64,000 nt of DNA from Piscicola geometra (GCA_943735955.1 OX030959.1:1080225-1144224), one strand, 5' to 3'. Positions 1-13,399 are shown, counted from the stretch's first letter. Notes: a model not told the origin generated them from the letters alone. A program made the numbers and translations.

Positions 1-197
1 AGGGGGTGTGGAGAAGGCCGGTGGTATCTTAATAAGACAAAAACAAGCTATAATTTTATATGAATGTAAATATTTTAAAATACAACATAAATATAAATAA
101 CTCTCTTTTTATAAACTCAAAATTTTAAAAAACCTATTTAAATATTTTTAAAAACTTTTACAGTTCTACGCAGAAGCACCGGTGCCAAGCAACTCAC

Positions 198-3100
198 CAC
201 TGTTGGCTTGTGGTCTGGTCTTGCTGTTGTATCTTCGTTCATCCAGTAACTTCTCCACTGTCTCCTCCACCTCATCATTCTTGCCTTTCCTGTTATGGGA
301 GTAGAGGGGGGGGGGGGTGATGATGATCGTAGTGGTGGTGACGGTGATGGTAATGATGGTGACGGTGATGGTGATGGTGATGATGGTGACGGTGATGGTG
401 ATGATGGTGATGGTGATGACGGTGATGGTGATGATGATGAGGCTGTTGTTGATGGTGAAGCTGGTGATGATAATAATTAAATGTAAAATTTTGTTCTAAG
501 GAAGATGTTGATGGTAGTAACAAGGATAGTGATAATGATAAGATAATGATGATAGAAGGTGATAAAAAAGAGGATGATGATGATAGAAGGTGATAAAAAA
601 GAGGATGATGATGATAGAAGGTGATAAAAAAGAGGATGATGATGATAGAAGGTGATAAAAAAGAGGATGATGATGATAGAAGGTGATAAACAAGAGGATG
701 ATGATGATAGAAGGTGATAAAAAAGAGGATGATGATGATAGAAGGTGATAAAAAAGAGGATGATGATGATAGAAGGTGATAAAAAAGAGGATGATGATGA
801 TAGAAGGTGATAAAAAAGAGGATGATGATGATAGAAGGTGATAAAAAAGAGGATGATGATGATAGAAGGTGATAAACAAGAGGATGATGATGATAGAAGG
901 TGATAAAAAAGAGGATGATGATGATAGAAGGTGATAAAAAAGAGGATGATGATGATAGAAGGTGATAAAAAAGAGGATGATGATGATAGAAGGTGATAAA
1001 AAAGAGGATGATGATGAAAGAAGGTGATAAAAAAGAGGATGATGATGATAGAAGGTGATAAAAAAGAGGATGATGATGATAGAAGGTGATAAAAAAGAGG
1101 ATGATGATGATAGAAGGTGATAAAAAAGAGGATGATGATGATAGAAGGTGATAAACAAGAGGATGATGATGATAGAAGGTGATAAAAAAGAGGATGATGA
1201 TGATAGAAGGTGATAAAAAAGAGTATGATGATGATAGAAGGTGATAAAAAAGAGGATGATGATGATAGAAGGTGATAAAAAAGAGGATGATGATGATAGA
1301 AGGTGATAAAAAAGAGGATGATGATGATAGAAGGTGATAAAAAAGAGGATGATGATGATAGAAGGTGATAAAAAAGAGGATGATGATGAAAGAAGGTGAT
1401 AAAAAAGAGGATGATGATGATAGAAGGTGATAAAAAAGAGGATGATGATGATAGAAGGTGATAAAAAAGAGGATGATGATGATAGAAGGTGATAAAAAAG
1501 AGGATGATGATGATAGAAGGTGATAAAAAAGAGGATGATGATGATAGAAGGTGATAAAAAAGAGGATGATGATGAAAGAAGGTGATAAAAAAGAGGATGA
1601 TGATGATAGAAGGTGATAAAAAAGAGGATGATGATGATAGAAGGTGATAAAAAAGAGGATGATGATGATAGAAGGTGATAAAAAAGAGGATGATGATGAT
1701 AGAAGGTGATAAAAAAGAGGATGATGATGATAGAAGGTGATAAAAAAGAGGATGATGATGATAGAAGGTGATAAAAAAGAGGATGATGATGATAGAAGGT
1801 GATAAAAAAGAGGATGATGATGATAGAAGGTGATAAAAAAGAGGATGATGATGATAGAAGGTGATAAAAAAGAGGATGATGATGATAGAAGGTGATAAAA
1901 AAGAGGATGATGATGATAGAAGGTGATAAAAAAGAGGATGATGATGATAGAAGGTGATAAACAAGAGGATGATGATGATAGAAGGTGATAAAAAAGAGGA
2001 TGATGATGATAGAAGGTGATAAAAAAGAGGATGATGATGATAGAAGGTGATAAAAAAGAGGATGATGATGAAAGAAGGTGATAAAAAAGAGGGTGATGAT
2101 GATAGAAGGTGATAAAAAAGAGGATGATGATGAAAGAAGGTGATAAAAAAGAGGATGATGATGATAGAAGGTGATAAAAAAGAGGATGATGATGAAAGAA
2201 GGTGATAAACAAGAGGATGATGATGATAGAAGGTGATAAAAAAGAGGATGATGATGATAGAAGGTGATAAAAAAGAGGATGATGATGATAGAAGGTGATA
2301 AAAAAGAGGATGATGATGATAGAAGGTGATAAAAAAGAGGATGATGATGATAGAAGGTGATAAAAAAGAGGATGATGATGATAGAAGGTGATAAAAAAGA
2401 GGATGATGATGATAGAAGGTGATAAAAAAGAGGATGATGATGAAAGAAGGTGATAAACAAGAGGATGATGATGATAGAAGGTGATAAAAAAGAGGATGAT
2501 GATGATAGAAGGTGATAAAAAAGAGGATGATGATGAAAGAAGGTGATAAAAAAGAGGATGATGATGATAGAAGGTGATAAACAAGAGGATGATGATGATA
2601 GAAGGTGATAAAAAAGAGGATGATGATGATAGAAGGTGATAAACAAGAGGATGATGATGATAGAAGGTGATAAACAAGAGGATGATGATGAAAGAAGGTG
2701 ATAAACAAGAGGATGATGATGATAGAAGGTGATAAAAAAGAGGATGATGATGAAAGAAGGTGATAAACAAGAGGATGATGATGATAGAAGGTGATAAAAA
2801 AGAGGATGATGATGATAGAAGGTGATAAAAAAGAGGATGATGATGATAGAAGGTGATAAAAAAGAGGATGATGATGATAGAAGGTGATAAAAAAGAGGAT
2901 GATGATGATAGAAGGTGATAAACAAGAGGATGATGATGATAGAAGGTGATAAAAAAGAGTATGATGATGATAGAAGGTGATAAAAAAGAGGATGATGATG
3001 ATAGAAGGTGATAAAAAAGAGGAGGATGATGATAGAAGGTGATAAAAAAGAGGATGATGATGATAGAAGGTGATAAAAAAGAGGATGATGATGATAGAAG

Positions 3101-6100
3101 GTGATAAAAAAGAGGATGATGATGATAGAAGGTGATAAAAAAGAGGATGATGATGATAGAAGGTGATAAAAAAGAGGATGATGATGATAGAAGGTGATAA
3201 AAAAGAGGATGATGATGATAGAAGGTGATAAAAAAGAGGATGATGATGATAGAAGGTGATAAACAAGAGGATGATGATGATAGAAGGTGATAAAAAAGAG
3301 GATGATGATGAAAGAAGGTGATAAAAAAGAGGATGATGATGATAGAAGGTGATAAACAAGAGGATGATGATGATAGAAGGTGATAAAAAAGAGGATGATG
3401 ATGATAGAAGGTGATAAAAAAGAGGATGATGATGATAGAAGGTGATAAACAAGAGGATGATGATGAAAGAAGGTGATAAAAAAGAGGATGATGATGATAG
3501 AAGGTGATAAAAAAGAGTATGATGATGATAGAAGGTGATAAAAAAGAGGATGATGATGATAGAAGGTGATAAAAAAGAGGATGATGATGATAGAAGGTGA
3601 TAAAAAAGAGGAGGATGATGATAGAAGGTGATAAAAAAGAGGATGATGATGATAGAAGGTGATAAAAAAGAGGATGATGATGAAAGAAGGTGATAAAAAA
3701 GAGGATGATGATGATAGAAGGTGATAAACAAGAGGATGATGATGATAGAAGGTGATAAAAAAGAGGATGATGATGATAGAAGGTGATAAAAAAGAGGATG
3801 ATGATGATAGAAGGTGATAAAAAAGAGGATGATGATGATAGAAGGTGATAAAAAAGAGGATGATGATGATAGAAGGTGATAAAAAAGAGGATGATGATGA
3901 TAGAAGGTGATAAAAAAGAGGATGATGATGATAGAAGGTGATAAAAAAGAGGATGATGATGATAGAAGGTGATAAAAAAGAGGATGATGATGATAGAAGG
4001 TGATAAACAAGAGGATGATGATGATAGAAGGTGATAAAAAAGAGGATGATGATGATAGAAGGTGATAAAAAAGAGGAGGATGATGATAGAAGGTGATAAA
4101 AAAGAGGATGATGATGATAGAAGGTGATAAAAAAGAGGATGATGATGATAGAAGGTGATAAAAAAGAGGATGATGATGATAGAAGGTGATAAAAAAGAGG
4201 ATGATGATGATAGAAGGTGATAAAAAAGAGGATGATGATGATAGAAGGTGATAAAAAAGAGGATGATGATGATAGAAGGTGATAAAAAAGAGGATGATGA
4301 TGAAAGAAGGTGATAAAAAAGAGGATGATGATGATAGAAGGTGATAAAAAAGAGGATGATGATGATAGAAGGTGATAAAAAAGAGGATGATGATGATAGA
4401 AGGTGATAAAAAAGAGGATGATGATGAAAGAAGGTGATAAACAAGAGGATGATGATGATAGAAGGTGATAAAAAAGAGGATGATGATGATAGAAGGTGAT
4501 AAAAAGAGGATGATGATGATAGAAGGTGATAAAAAAGAGGATGATGATGATAGAAGGTGATAAAAAAGAGGATGATGATGATAGAAGGTGATAAAAAAGA
4601 GGATGATGATGATAGAAGGTGATAAAAAAGAGGATGATGATGATAGAAGGTGATAAACAAGAGGATGATGATGATAGAAGGTGATAAAAAAGAGGATGAT
4701 GATGATAGAAGGTGATAAAAAAGAGGATGATGATGATAGAAGGTGATAAAAAAGAGGATGATGATGATAGAAGGTGATAAAAAAGAGGATGATGATGATA
4801 GAAGGTGATAAAAAAGAGGATGATGATGATAGAAGGTGATAAAAAAAGAGGGTGATGATGATAGAAGGTGATAAAAAAGAGGATGATGATGATAGAAGGT
4901 GATAAAAAGAGGATGATGATGATAGAAGGTGATAAACAAGAGGATGATGATGATAGAAGGTGATAAAAAAGAGGATGATGATGATAGAAGGTGATAAAAA
5001 AGAGGATGATGATGATAGAAGGTGATAAAAAAGAGGATGATGATGATAGAAGGTGATAAAAAAGAGGATGATGATGATAGAAGGTGATAAAAAAGAGGAT
5101 GATGATGATAGAAGGTGATAAAAAAGAGGATGATGATGAAAGAAGGTGATAAAAAAGAGGATGATGATGATAGAAGGTGATAAAAAAGAGGATGATGATG
5201 ATAGAAGGTGATAAAAAAGAGGATGATGATGATAGAAGGTGATAAAAAAGAGGATGATGATGATAGAAGGTGATAAAAAAGAGGATGATGATGATAGAAG
5301 GTGATAAAAAAGAGGATGATGATGATAGAAGGTGATAAAAAAGAGGATGATGATGATAGAAGGTGATAAAAAAGAGGATGATGATGATAGAAGGTGATAA
5401 AAAAGAGGATGATGATGATAGAAGGTGATAAAAAAGAGGATGATGATGATAGAAGGTGATAAAAAAGAGGATGATGATGATAGAAGGTGATAAACAAGAG
5501 GATGATGATGATAGAAGGTGATAAACAAGAGGATGATGATGATAGAAGGTGATAAAAAAAGAGGATGATGATGATAGAAGGTGATAAAAAAGAGGATGAT
5601 GATGATAGAAGGTGATAAAAAAGAGGATGATGATGATAGAAGGTGATAAACAAGAGGATGATGATGATAGAAGGTGATAAAAAAGAGGAGGATGATGATA
5701 GAAGGTGATAAAAAAGAGGAGGATGATGATAGAAGGTGATAAAAAAGAGGATGATGATGATAGAAGGTGATAAAAAAGAGGATGATGATGATAGAAGGTG
5801 ATAAAAAAGAGGATGATGATGATAGAAGGTGATAAAAAAGAGGATGATGATGATAGAAGGTGATAAAAAAGAGGATGATGATGATAGAAGGTGATAAAAA
5901 AGAGGATGATGATGATAGAAGGTGATAAAAAAGAGGATGATGATGATAGAAGGTGATAAAAAAGAGGATGATGATGATAGAAGGTGATAAACAAGAGGAT
6001 GATGATGATAGAAGGTGATAAAAAAGAGGATGATGATGATAGAAGGTGATAAAAAAGAGGATGATGATGATAGAAGGTGATAAAAAAGAGGATGATGATG

Positions 6101-8553
6101 ATAGAAGGTGATAAAAAAGAGGATGATGATGATAGAAGGTGATAAAAAAGAGGATGATGATGATAGAAGGTGATAAAAAAGAGGATGATGATGATAGAAG
6201 GTGATAAAAAAGAGGATGATGATGATAGAAGGTGATAAAAAAGAGGATGATGATGATAGAAGGTGATAAAAAAGAGGATGATGATGATAGAAGGTGATAA
6301 AAAAGAGGATGATGATGATAGAAGGTGATAAACAAGAGGATGATGATGATAGAAGGTGATAAAAAAGAGGATGATGATGATAGAAGGTGATAAAAAAGAG
6401 GATGATGATGATAGAAGGTGATAAAAAAGAGGATGATGATGATAGAAGGTGATAAAAAAGAGGATGATGATGATAGAAGGTGATAAAAAAGAGGATGATG
6501 ATGATAGAAGGTGATAAAAAAGAGGATGATGATGATAGAAGGTGATAAAAAAGAGGATGATGATGATAGAAGGTGATAAAAAAGAGGATGATGATGATAG
6601 AAGGTGATAAAAAAGAGGATGATGATGATAGAAGGTGATAAAAAAGAGGATGATGATGATAGAAGGTGATAAAAAAGAGGATGATGATGATAGAAGGTGA
6701 TAAAAAAGAGGATGATGATGATAGAAGGTGATAAAAAAGAGGATGATGATGATAGAAGGTGATAAACAAGAGGATGATGATGATAGAAGGTGATAAAAAA
6801 GAGGAGGATGATGATAGAAGGTGATAAAAAAGAGGATGATGATGATAGAAGGTGATAAAAAAGAGGATGATGATGATAGAAGGTGATAAAAAAGAGGATG
6901 ATGATGAAAGAAGGTGATAAAAAAGAGGATGATGATGATAGAAGGTGATAAAAAAGAGGATGATGATGATAGAAGGTGATAAACAAGAGGATGATGATGA
7001 TAGAAGGTGATAAAAAAGAGGATGATGATGATAGAAGGTGATAAAAAAGAGGATGATGATGATAGAAGGTGATAAAAAAGAGGATGATGATGAAAGAAGG
7101 TGATAAACAAGAGGATGATGATGATAGAAGGTGATAAAAAAGAGGATGATGATGATAGAAGGTGATAAACAAGAGGATGATGATGATAGAAGGTGATAAA
7201 AAAGAGGAGGATGATGATAGAAGGTGATAAAAAAGAGGAGGATGATGATAGAAGGTGATAAAAAAGAGGATGATGATGATAGAAGGTGATAAAAAAGAGG
7301 ATGATGATGATAGAAGGTGATAAAAAAGAGGATGATGATGATAGAAGGTGATAAAAAAGAGGATGATGATGATAGAAGGTGATAAAAAAGAGGATGATGA
7401 TGATAGAAGGTGATAAAAAAGAGGATGATGATGATAGAAGGTGATAAAAAAGAGGATGATGATGAAAGAAGGTGATAAAAAAGAGGATGATGATGATAGA
7501 AGGTGATAAAAAAGAGGATGATGATGATAGAAGGTGATAAAAAAGAGGATGATGATGATAGAAGGTGATAAAAAAGAGGATGATGATGAAAGAAGGTGAT
7601 AAAAAAGAGGATGATGATGATAGAAGGTGATAAACAAGAGGATGATGATGATAGAAGGTGATAAAAAAGAGGATGATGATGATAGAAGGTGATAAAAAAG
7701 AGGATGATGATGATAGAAGGTGATAAAAAAGAGGATGATGATGATAGAAGGTGATAAAAAAGAGGAGGATGATGATAGAAGGTGATAAAAAAGAGGATGA
7801 TGATGATAGAAGGTGATAAAAAAGAGGATGATGATGATAGAAGGTGATAAAAAAGAGGATGATGATGATAGAAGGTGATAAAAAAGAGGATGATGATGAT
7901 AGAAGGTGATAAAAAAGAGGATGATGATGAAAGAAGGTGATAAAAAAGAGGATGATGATGATAGAAGGTGATAAACAAGAGGATGATGATGATAGAAGGT
8001 GATAAACAAGAGGATGATGATGATAGAAGGTGATAAACAAGAGGATGATGATGATAGAAGGTGATAAACAAGAGGATGATGATGATAGAAGGTGATAAAC
8101 AAGAGGATGATGATGATAGAAGGTGATAAAAAAGAGGATGATGATGATAGAAGGTGATAAAAAAGAGGATGATGATGAAAGAAGGTGATAAAAAAGAGGA
8201 TGATGATGATAGAAGGTGATAAAAAAGAGGATGATGATGATAGAAGGTGATAAAAAAGAGGATGATGATGATAGAAGGTGATAAAAAAGAGGATGATGAT
8301 GATAGAAGGTGATAAAAAAGAGGATGATGATGATAGAAGGTGATAAAAAAGAGGATGATGATGATAGAAGGTGATAAAAAAGAGGATGATGATGAAAGAA
8401 GGTGATAAAAAAGAGGATGATGATGATAGAAGGTGATAAAAAAGAGGAGGATGATGTGATTAAAGTGATGAAGGTCACTCACTTGACAGCCTTCGGAGCG
8501 CTAGCCACTACCACCGCAAGGATCAACAAGCAAGAGGTTGTCACTCTCAACAT
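198..8553 (-). CDS. 5' exons of a secreted/receptor protein, Cys-loop ligand-gated channel-like (partial)
   Basis: Two exons join in phase. Exon 1 (8553-8483) starts at an ATG and encodes a signal peptide, MLRVTTSCLLILAVVVASAP, then ends at a strong donor (gtgagt). Exon 2 (289-198) follows an acceptor (taacag) and ends at another gtgagt donor. Its product includes VEETVEKLLDERRYNSKTRP. A signal peptide followed by a helix with LL and then a YxxxxRP motif is how mature Cys-loop receptor subunits (GABA-A, glycine, GluCl type) begin, so I infer a channel subunit. The ligand-binding core, Cys-loop and membrane helices would lie beyond position 1, so the family call is tentative. A different secreted protein is possible. 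The intron between the exons is about 8.2 kb and nearly all 31-bp tandem repeat. Confidence 0.5.
302..478. repeat. Imperfect GGTGAT/GATGAT trinucleotide tract
   Basis: A run of G followed by GGTGATGGTGATGAC-type triplets with scattered substitutions. It lies just inside the intron next to exon 2 of the minus-strand gene. Short open frames on the plus strand here are repeat artefacts. Confidence 0.85.
541..8456. repeat. Giant 31-bp minisatellite array, about 255 copies
   Basis: The unit is gaggatgatgatgatagaa followed by ggtgataaaaaa (31 bp). Copy number is estimated from the span. Units differ at a few fixed positions: aaaaaa or aaacaa, gatagaag or gaaagaag, gaggatgat or gaggaggat, plus rare gagtatgat. 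Rare units have one base more or less in the A run. The reverse complement of the unit has no stop in any frame, so all three minus-strand frames stay open for more than 2500 codons. The array sits inside the first intron of the minus-strand gene, so it is noncoding there. Confidence 0.97.
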
Positions 8554-8726
8554 CTTTTCGAAGAATAAACCCATTTAATGTTTTAAATCGTTTTTATGGA
8601 TAATTATTTATTGAATTATTTTGATTAATTTATCATATTGTTTGCGTCACGTTTGTATAAAACAAACATTCCTGTGCAATCAGAAGAAATGGATCGATGT
8701 TGCTATGAGCATTTTGAGTCAAGATG

Positions 8727-8895
8727 GGTTGGTGGTGGTGGTGGTTGTGGTGGGGTGGTGTTGGTGGTGGTGGTTGTGGTGGGGTGGTGTTGGTGGTGGT
8801 GGTGTAGTGGGGTGGTGTTGGTGGTGGTGGTTGTGGTGGGGTGGTGTTGGTGGTGGTGGTTGTGGTGGGGTGGTGTTGGTGGTGGTAGTAGTAGT
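8727..8895. repeat. TGG/TTG-rich minisatellite
   Basis: Near-repeats of ggtggtgttggtggtggtgg and gttgtggtggggtggtgttg, about 30-35 bp per unit and interrupted once. It lies about 170 bp upstream of the start codon of the minus-strand receptor-like gene. No gene is seen in it. Confidence 0.85.
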
Positions 8896-8914
8896 CGTCG
8901 TAATTGTTTTTTTG

Positions 8915-9935
8915 TAGTGGTAGTAATAGTAATAGTATTAGAAGTAGTAGTAATAGTATTAGAAGTAGTAGTTATAGTATTAGAAGTAGTAGTTATAGTA
9001 TTAGAAGTAGTAGTTATAGTATTAGAAGTAGTAGTTATAGTATTAGAAGTAGTAGTTATAGTATTAGAAGTAGTAGTTATAGTATTAGAAGTAGTAGTTA
9101 TAGTATTAGAAGTAGTAGTTATAGTATTAGAAGTAGTAGTTATAGTATTAGAAGTAGTAGTTATAGTATTAGAAGTAGTAGTTATAGTATTAGAAGTAGT
9201 AGTTATAGTATTAGAAGTAGTAGTTATAGTATTAGAAGTAGTAGTTATAGTATTAGAAGTAGTAGTTATAGTATTAGAAGTAGTAGTTATAGTATTAGAA
9301 GTAGTAGTTATAGTATTAGAAGTAGTAGTTATAGTATTAGAAGTAGTAGTTATAGTATTAGAAGTAGTAGTTATAGTATTAGAAGTAGTAGTTATAGTAT
9401 TAGAAGTAGTAGTTATAGTATTAGAAGTAGTAGTTATAGTATTAGAAGTAGTAGTTATAGTATTAGAAGTAGTAGTTATAGTATTAGAAGTAGTAGTTAT
9501 AGTATTAGAAGTAGTAGTTATAGTATTAGAAGTAGTAGTTATAGTATTAGAAGTAGTAGTTATAGTATTAGAAGTAGTAGTTATAGTATTAGAAGTAGTA
9601 GTTATAGTATTAGAAGTAGTAGTTATAGTATTAGAAGTAGTAGTTATAGTATTAGAGGTAGTAGTTATAGTATTAGAAGTAGTAGTTATAGTATTAAAAG
9701 TAGTAGTTATAGTATTAAAAGTAGTAGTTATAGTATTAAAAGTAGTAGTTATAGTATTAGAAGTAGTAGTTATAGTATTAGAAGTAGTAGTTATAGTATT
9801 AAAAGAAGTAGTTATAGTATTAAAAGAAGTAGTTATAGTATTAGAGGTAGTAGTTATAGTATTAAAAGAAGTAGTTATAGTATTAGAGGTAGTAGTTATA
9901 GTATTAAAAGAAGTAGTTATAGTATTATTAGCGAT
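8915..9935. repeat. 21-bp minisatellite, about 48 copies
   Basis: The unit is gtagtagttatagtattaga plus one base (21 bp). The array is nearly perfect on the left. On the right it carries aaaag for agaag and agaggt variants. Because 21 is divisible by three, long frames appear on both strands (a heptad VVVIVLE or SSSYSIR on plus, TITTTSN on minus). No flanking splice sites or unique protein sequence support translation. Confidence 0.93.
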
Positions 9936-10183
9936 TTTGAAGCTACTAATAGTCGAAGAGACGCGTAGTTGGGTGGTGATGGTAGTAGTAGTTGACAAAC
10001 AGAAGGCTTTCAAGCGGCAGACAGAAACTCGAACATACGTTTCTTGCTTGGAAATTATTCTCTCTTTTCCTTCAATTATTTTGTTTGCCTGTTTTTTCTA
10101 ATTTTATTTTTTATTCGTTTTGTCCACAAACTTTTCAAGAGACGCAAACATTCGGTGCTGACCATACATTAATCATTCCTCCT

Positions 10184-10565
10184 CCCATCCATCCATCCAT
10201 CCATCCATCCATCCATCCATCCATCCATCCATCCATCCATCCATCCATCCATCCATCCATCCATCCATCCATCCATCCATCCATCCATCCATCCATCCAT
10301 CCATCCATCCATCCATCCATCCATCCATCCATCCATCCATCCATCCATCCATCCATCCATCCATCCATCCATCCATCCATCCATCCATCCATCCATCCAT
10401 CCATCCATCCATCCATCCATCCATCCATCCATCCATCCATCCATCCATCCATCCATCCATCCATCCATCCATCCATCCATCCATCCATCCATCCATCCAT
10501 CCATCCATCCATCCATCCATCCATCCATCCATCCATCCATCCATCCATCCATCCATTCATCCATC
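10184..10565. repeat. Perfect CCAT tetranucleotide microsatellite, about 92 copies
   Basis: Uninterrupted (CCAT)n for roughly 370 bp, with decayed units at the right edge. WMDG and IHPS repeat frames on either strand are artefacts. Confidence 0.97.
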
Positions 10566-10569
10566 TTTC

Positions 10570-12210
10570 CTTTCATTAACTCTCCATCAATCCATCTATC
10601 TCCCATTGAATTATATATCCATTCATCTATCAATTAATCTAGAAAAGCATTCATTAAACTAGTGGTTCATTATATATTTTCTTCAACCTTCTTCATTATT
10701 CCGCTTGTTAAATCATTCTCGGCCAATCGTCACTGCTTCACTGCCCTTCAGCCTCTCACATTGTCATTTCAAAAAACTTTTTCTTTAAAATCGTTTTGAA
10801 ACAATTTTTTCAAGTGCTCTTACTTTCACATTTTTCAAATAGTTTTCTTACTTTTGAACGCTGTTAATTCATTTTTTTAATTGCTCTTGAAACTTCATGC
10901 ATGGAATTTCCTGACTATTAGATTTTCTTGGTGGTAAAATAAACTTTTAATTATTCTAATATTTGAATTTTAACTTTTTTGTCTTTCGAGACTGAATTTA
11001 TACCATTAAATAAAGCTGATTTGAAATTGTTCCATATTCTTAAACCGCTCACCTTGATCAGAACATGCGCCTAAAACTGCTTCAAAAAGTTTTATAAACT
11101 CCTGCAACTCTTCTATTACTTCCTCTTTCAACCTCAACACAGCGACACTCCACGCACAAGGAGACACTTCAAATGCTGGACACTCCACTTGCTCCTCCTC
11201 TTTCATCCTCTTCCTCTTCTCCATTCCTCGCATTTGCACACATCCCTATCTCACCTGCAAGCCTCAGCCATATGTAGGTATGTCTTGATGTACTTTCATT
11301 TCAACCATTCAAGCTATTCAATTTTTAGCTATTTATCAAGATTTTATTAAATAAATAGTTGTTAATAAATTCTTTCTCAATGGTTTGTTTATTGTGGTTT
11401 TGAAAGCATGCCTGCCAATTATAACACGAATGCATGCCTCAATAAGCTGAATAACAAGCAGTCACAAAGGAATAAGCACGATTGACCCTTACCTACTTCT
11501 TAACAGAAAATCATAAGCGGCGATCCTGGGGGCGGGGGTCCTGCGGTGCGGATCTCTCTTGGGTAGTAATGTGGTTTACCTCCACTTTTTTAAATATTAA
11601 AAAAAAGCTTGTTTTGATACGAGTATAATCATCAGCTATAGGCTATGGCATAAAACAGAATGTTTATACAGTAATAAACTACTGAAGGCACACAGCTTCG
11701 CTTGCGAAGTTATTTAGAGTGTTTTGATTAATATTTAAATAAATGATAATCAAATGCACCAATTTCCCTTCATCCAATCAACCCTAAACCATCCTCCTTG
11801 TTTTTAAACATTACGGGTGCCCGAACTGATCTGATATTTTACTTTCTTCTTGATATGAATCTTCACGACTCTCATAGCCACTTCAATTACCATGCCTGAA
11901 AAACACCAGCATCTGGCGAGTGCATGAAAACTTGGGTATTTATTTGGCAAAAACTTGAATCGTGTAAAATCGTATAAACTACGGGAAACGAGAAGGATTT
12001 ATATAAATTGCCAATGTTATTGTAGTTGGAAAATAATGATGAAAAAGTGAAGAAGCGATGTGGAGCATTGAATTGGTGGATGAAGTGGAGAATCATGAAA
12101 AGGTGGTGAATGTCGGATTGAGTGAATGAATCAGGATGGTACTTTCGAACATTCGATACTTTAAAGTCATCAAATCAGGGAATTTTGAGTTGAAAAATTA
12201 TTTTTTAAAT
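10570..12210. other. AT-rich spacer without a recognised gene
   Basis: This stretch contains one MITE-like fragment (11516-11675) and two small minus-strand frames. The frame at 11239-11006 is Lys/Glu-rich (77 codons). The frame at 12096-11887 has 69 codons. Neither matches a family I know or has convincing splice signals. Confidence 0.5.
11516..11675 (-). mobile_element. MITE-like element, copy A (half copy, inverted)
   Basis: The left edge is cggcgatcctgggggcgggg, the same terminus seen in the other copies. On the reverse strand it reads cattctgttttatgcca, then ctcgtatcaaaacaag, then the GC-rich arm. That is the right half of the copies at 26009, 59031 and 61276. The other half is missing. 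Confidence 0.7.
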
Positions 12211-12216
12211 AGTAAT

Positions 12217-12474
12217 TTGGGGAGCGGGGATGGCTTAGATGGTAGATGTCGGACTTGCAACTTAAAGGTCGCCTGTTCGAATCCCTGATAGGCAACCGTG
12301 AACTATCATATACCTAGTGTATATGATGCGGTGTTTGCGACGTATGCATTGAAAGATGTGTGCGTCGTGTGGAGTGGCGTCTCGGCGCATAAGGACCATG
12401 GTTCCTAGAACCATTGTAACATGGCCTGCGTCTGTCAAGCTGTGAACGATATAGACTATAAAAAAATAAAAAAA
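12217..12474 (+). mobile_element. tRNA-derived SINE with A-rich tail
   Basis: The head is tRNA-like. There is an A box, tggcttagatgg, at 12231, and a B box, gttcgaatccc, at 12275. A non-tRNA body of about 170 bp and an A-rich tail (aaaaaaataaaaaaaa) follow. The flanks share agtaat (12211-12216 and 12475-12480), a candidate target-site duplication. A true tRNA gene is less likely because the 3' acceptor arm is replaced by unrelated sequence. Confidence 0.8.
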
Positions 12475-12545
12475 AGTAATAACCATCAACCAAGAACTTT
12501 TAACGTTTAATTCAAACAAATCGAATGTTGGATTGAGAAGGAGGA

Positions 12546-13376
12546 TTACAGCTCCGACTTCCTATTGATCTTCAGCAACTCTACATCGAAGATCAGAGTG
12601 GCTCCCCCTGTTGTGATTGTTGATGATGTGGTTGATGTTGTAGTAGTTGGAATGGTTGTGATGATGAATGAGTTGGATGTGGTGGGGGTGGTTGTTGTTG
12701 TTGTAGTAATTAGAGCGGCTATGAACCTTGCTTGAATAGCATGGTGAATTAATGATCTGCAAGAGAAGATGCTGATGCAACCTGGAATCTTAGGGGGAGA
12801 GCCTCGGTCTCCGTAGCCCAAGTGCGAAGGGATCTTCAACTTTCTTTCCTCGCCCTCACACATCCTAAACAAAAAGTAAATTTGTTTCTATCTAATGGTT
12901 TTACTAGGTCTAAATTAGTTGTTAGTTATCAAAATAAGACAGAAAATATAAAATATGGTATATGAAAGTAAATAGCAGTGTGCTTACCCAACAAGGCCCT
13001 GGTCCCAGCCCTTGATCACCTGACCACTGCCCAGTGTGAACACAAAAGGCTGTCCTCTTGGAATGCTACTGTCAAACTCTGTTCCATCTTCCAACTTTCC
13101 CTGTTATTTGAAACATACATTTACATTTTAAAATTAAATATTAGATTTTAATAAAAAAATAAAAGTTACATGGAAAAATTTTCAAATTCATTTTTTTCCT
13201 TTTACAGTGTAATGCATATGCAGTTCGTCTCCTTTCTTCGACTTGAAGAGGCACTTATCCGCATCCACCCGTTTCTTTATTCCGATCTGAAGTGACTTTT
13301 TTGCGTCTTCGGCACGGATGCATGCTAGCACTAGCGCTGAAACAATAAATACCAAGAGAGAATTGATCATCTCCAT
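12546..13376 (-). CDS. FKBP2: FKBP2-type ER peptidyl-prolyl cis-trans isomerase
   Basis: Four exons (13376-13206, 13100-12988, 12864-12782, 12607-12546) join in phase to 142 residues, the same length as human FKBP2. A signal peptide (about residues 1-22, [20 protein letters not shown]) is followed by [10 protein letters not shown], a hallmark of FKBP2. The FK506-binding domain keeps its active-site residues: [15 protein letters not shown], the FVF strand, VIKGWDQGL with the pocket Trp, and LGYGDRG with the pocket Tyr. The protein ends in NRKSEL, a KDEL-like ER retention signal. It catalyses proline isomerisation in the ER lumen. The ATG at 13376 is chosen because it directly starts the signal peptide; an ATG at 13370 is also possible. 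The last intron contains a short GTT/ATG-rich tract. Confidence 0.97.
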
Positions 13377-13399
13377 TTTAAAATTCACTTCTGCCTGAC

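Noticed and set aside
541..8456. CRISPR-like array
   Set aside because: Units are contiguous with no unique spacers, and the setting is a eukaryotic intron.
293..8482. Minus-strand open frames of 2500-2700 codons in all three frames
   Set aside because: They come from a 31-bp unit with no stop on that strand. Three parallel frames cannot all be genes, and the stretch is an intron between in-phase exons.
8638..10101. 487-codon plus-strand frame (Val/Ile/Leu heptads)
   Set aside because: Built from TGG and 21-bp repeats, without splice sites or a unique domain.
10135..10633. Frames with WMDG repeats
   Set aside because: Translation of a perfect CCAT tetranucleotide array.
12222..12300. A functional tRNA gene
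   Set aside because: A and B boxes are present but the 3' acceptor arm is missing and a SINE body with A tail follows.
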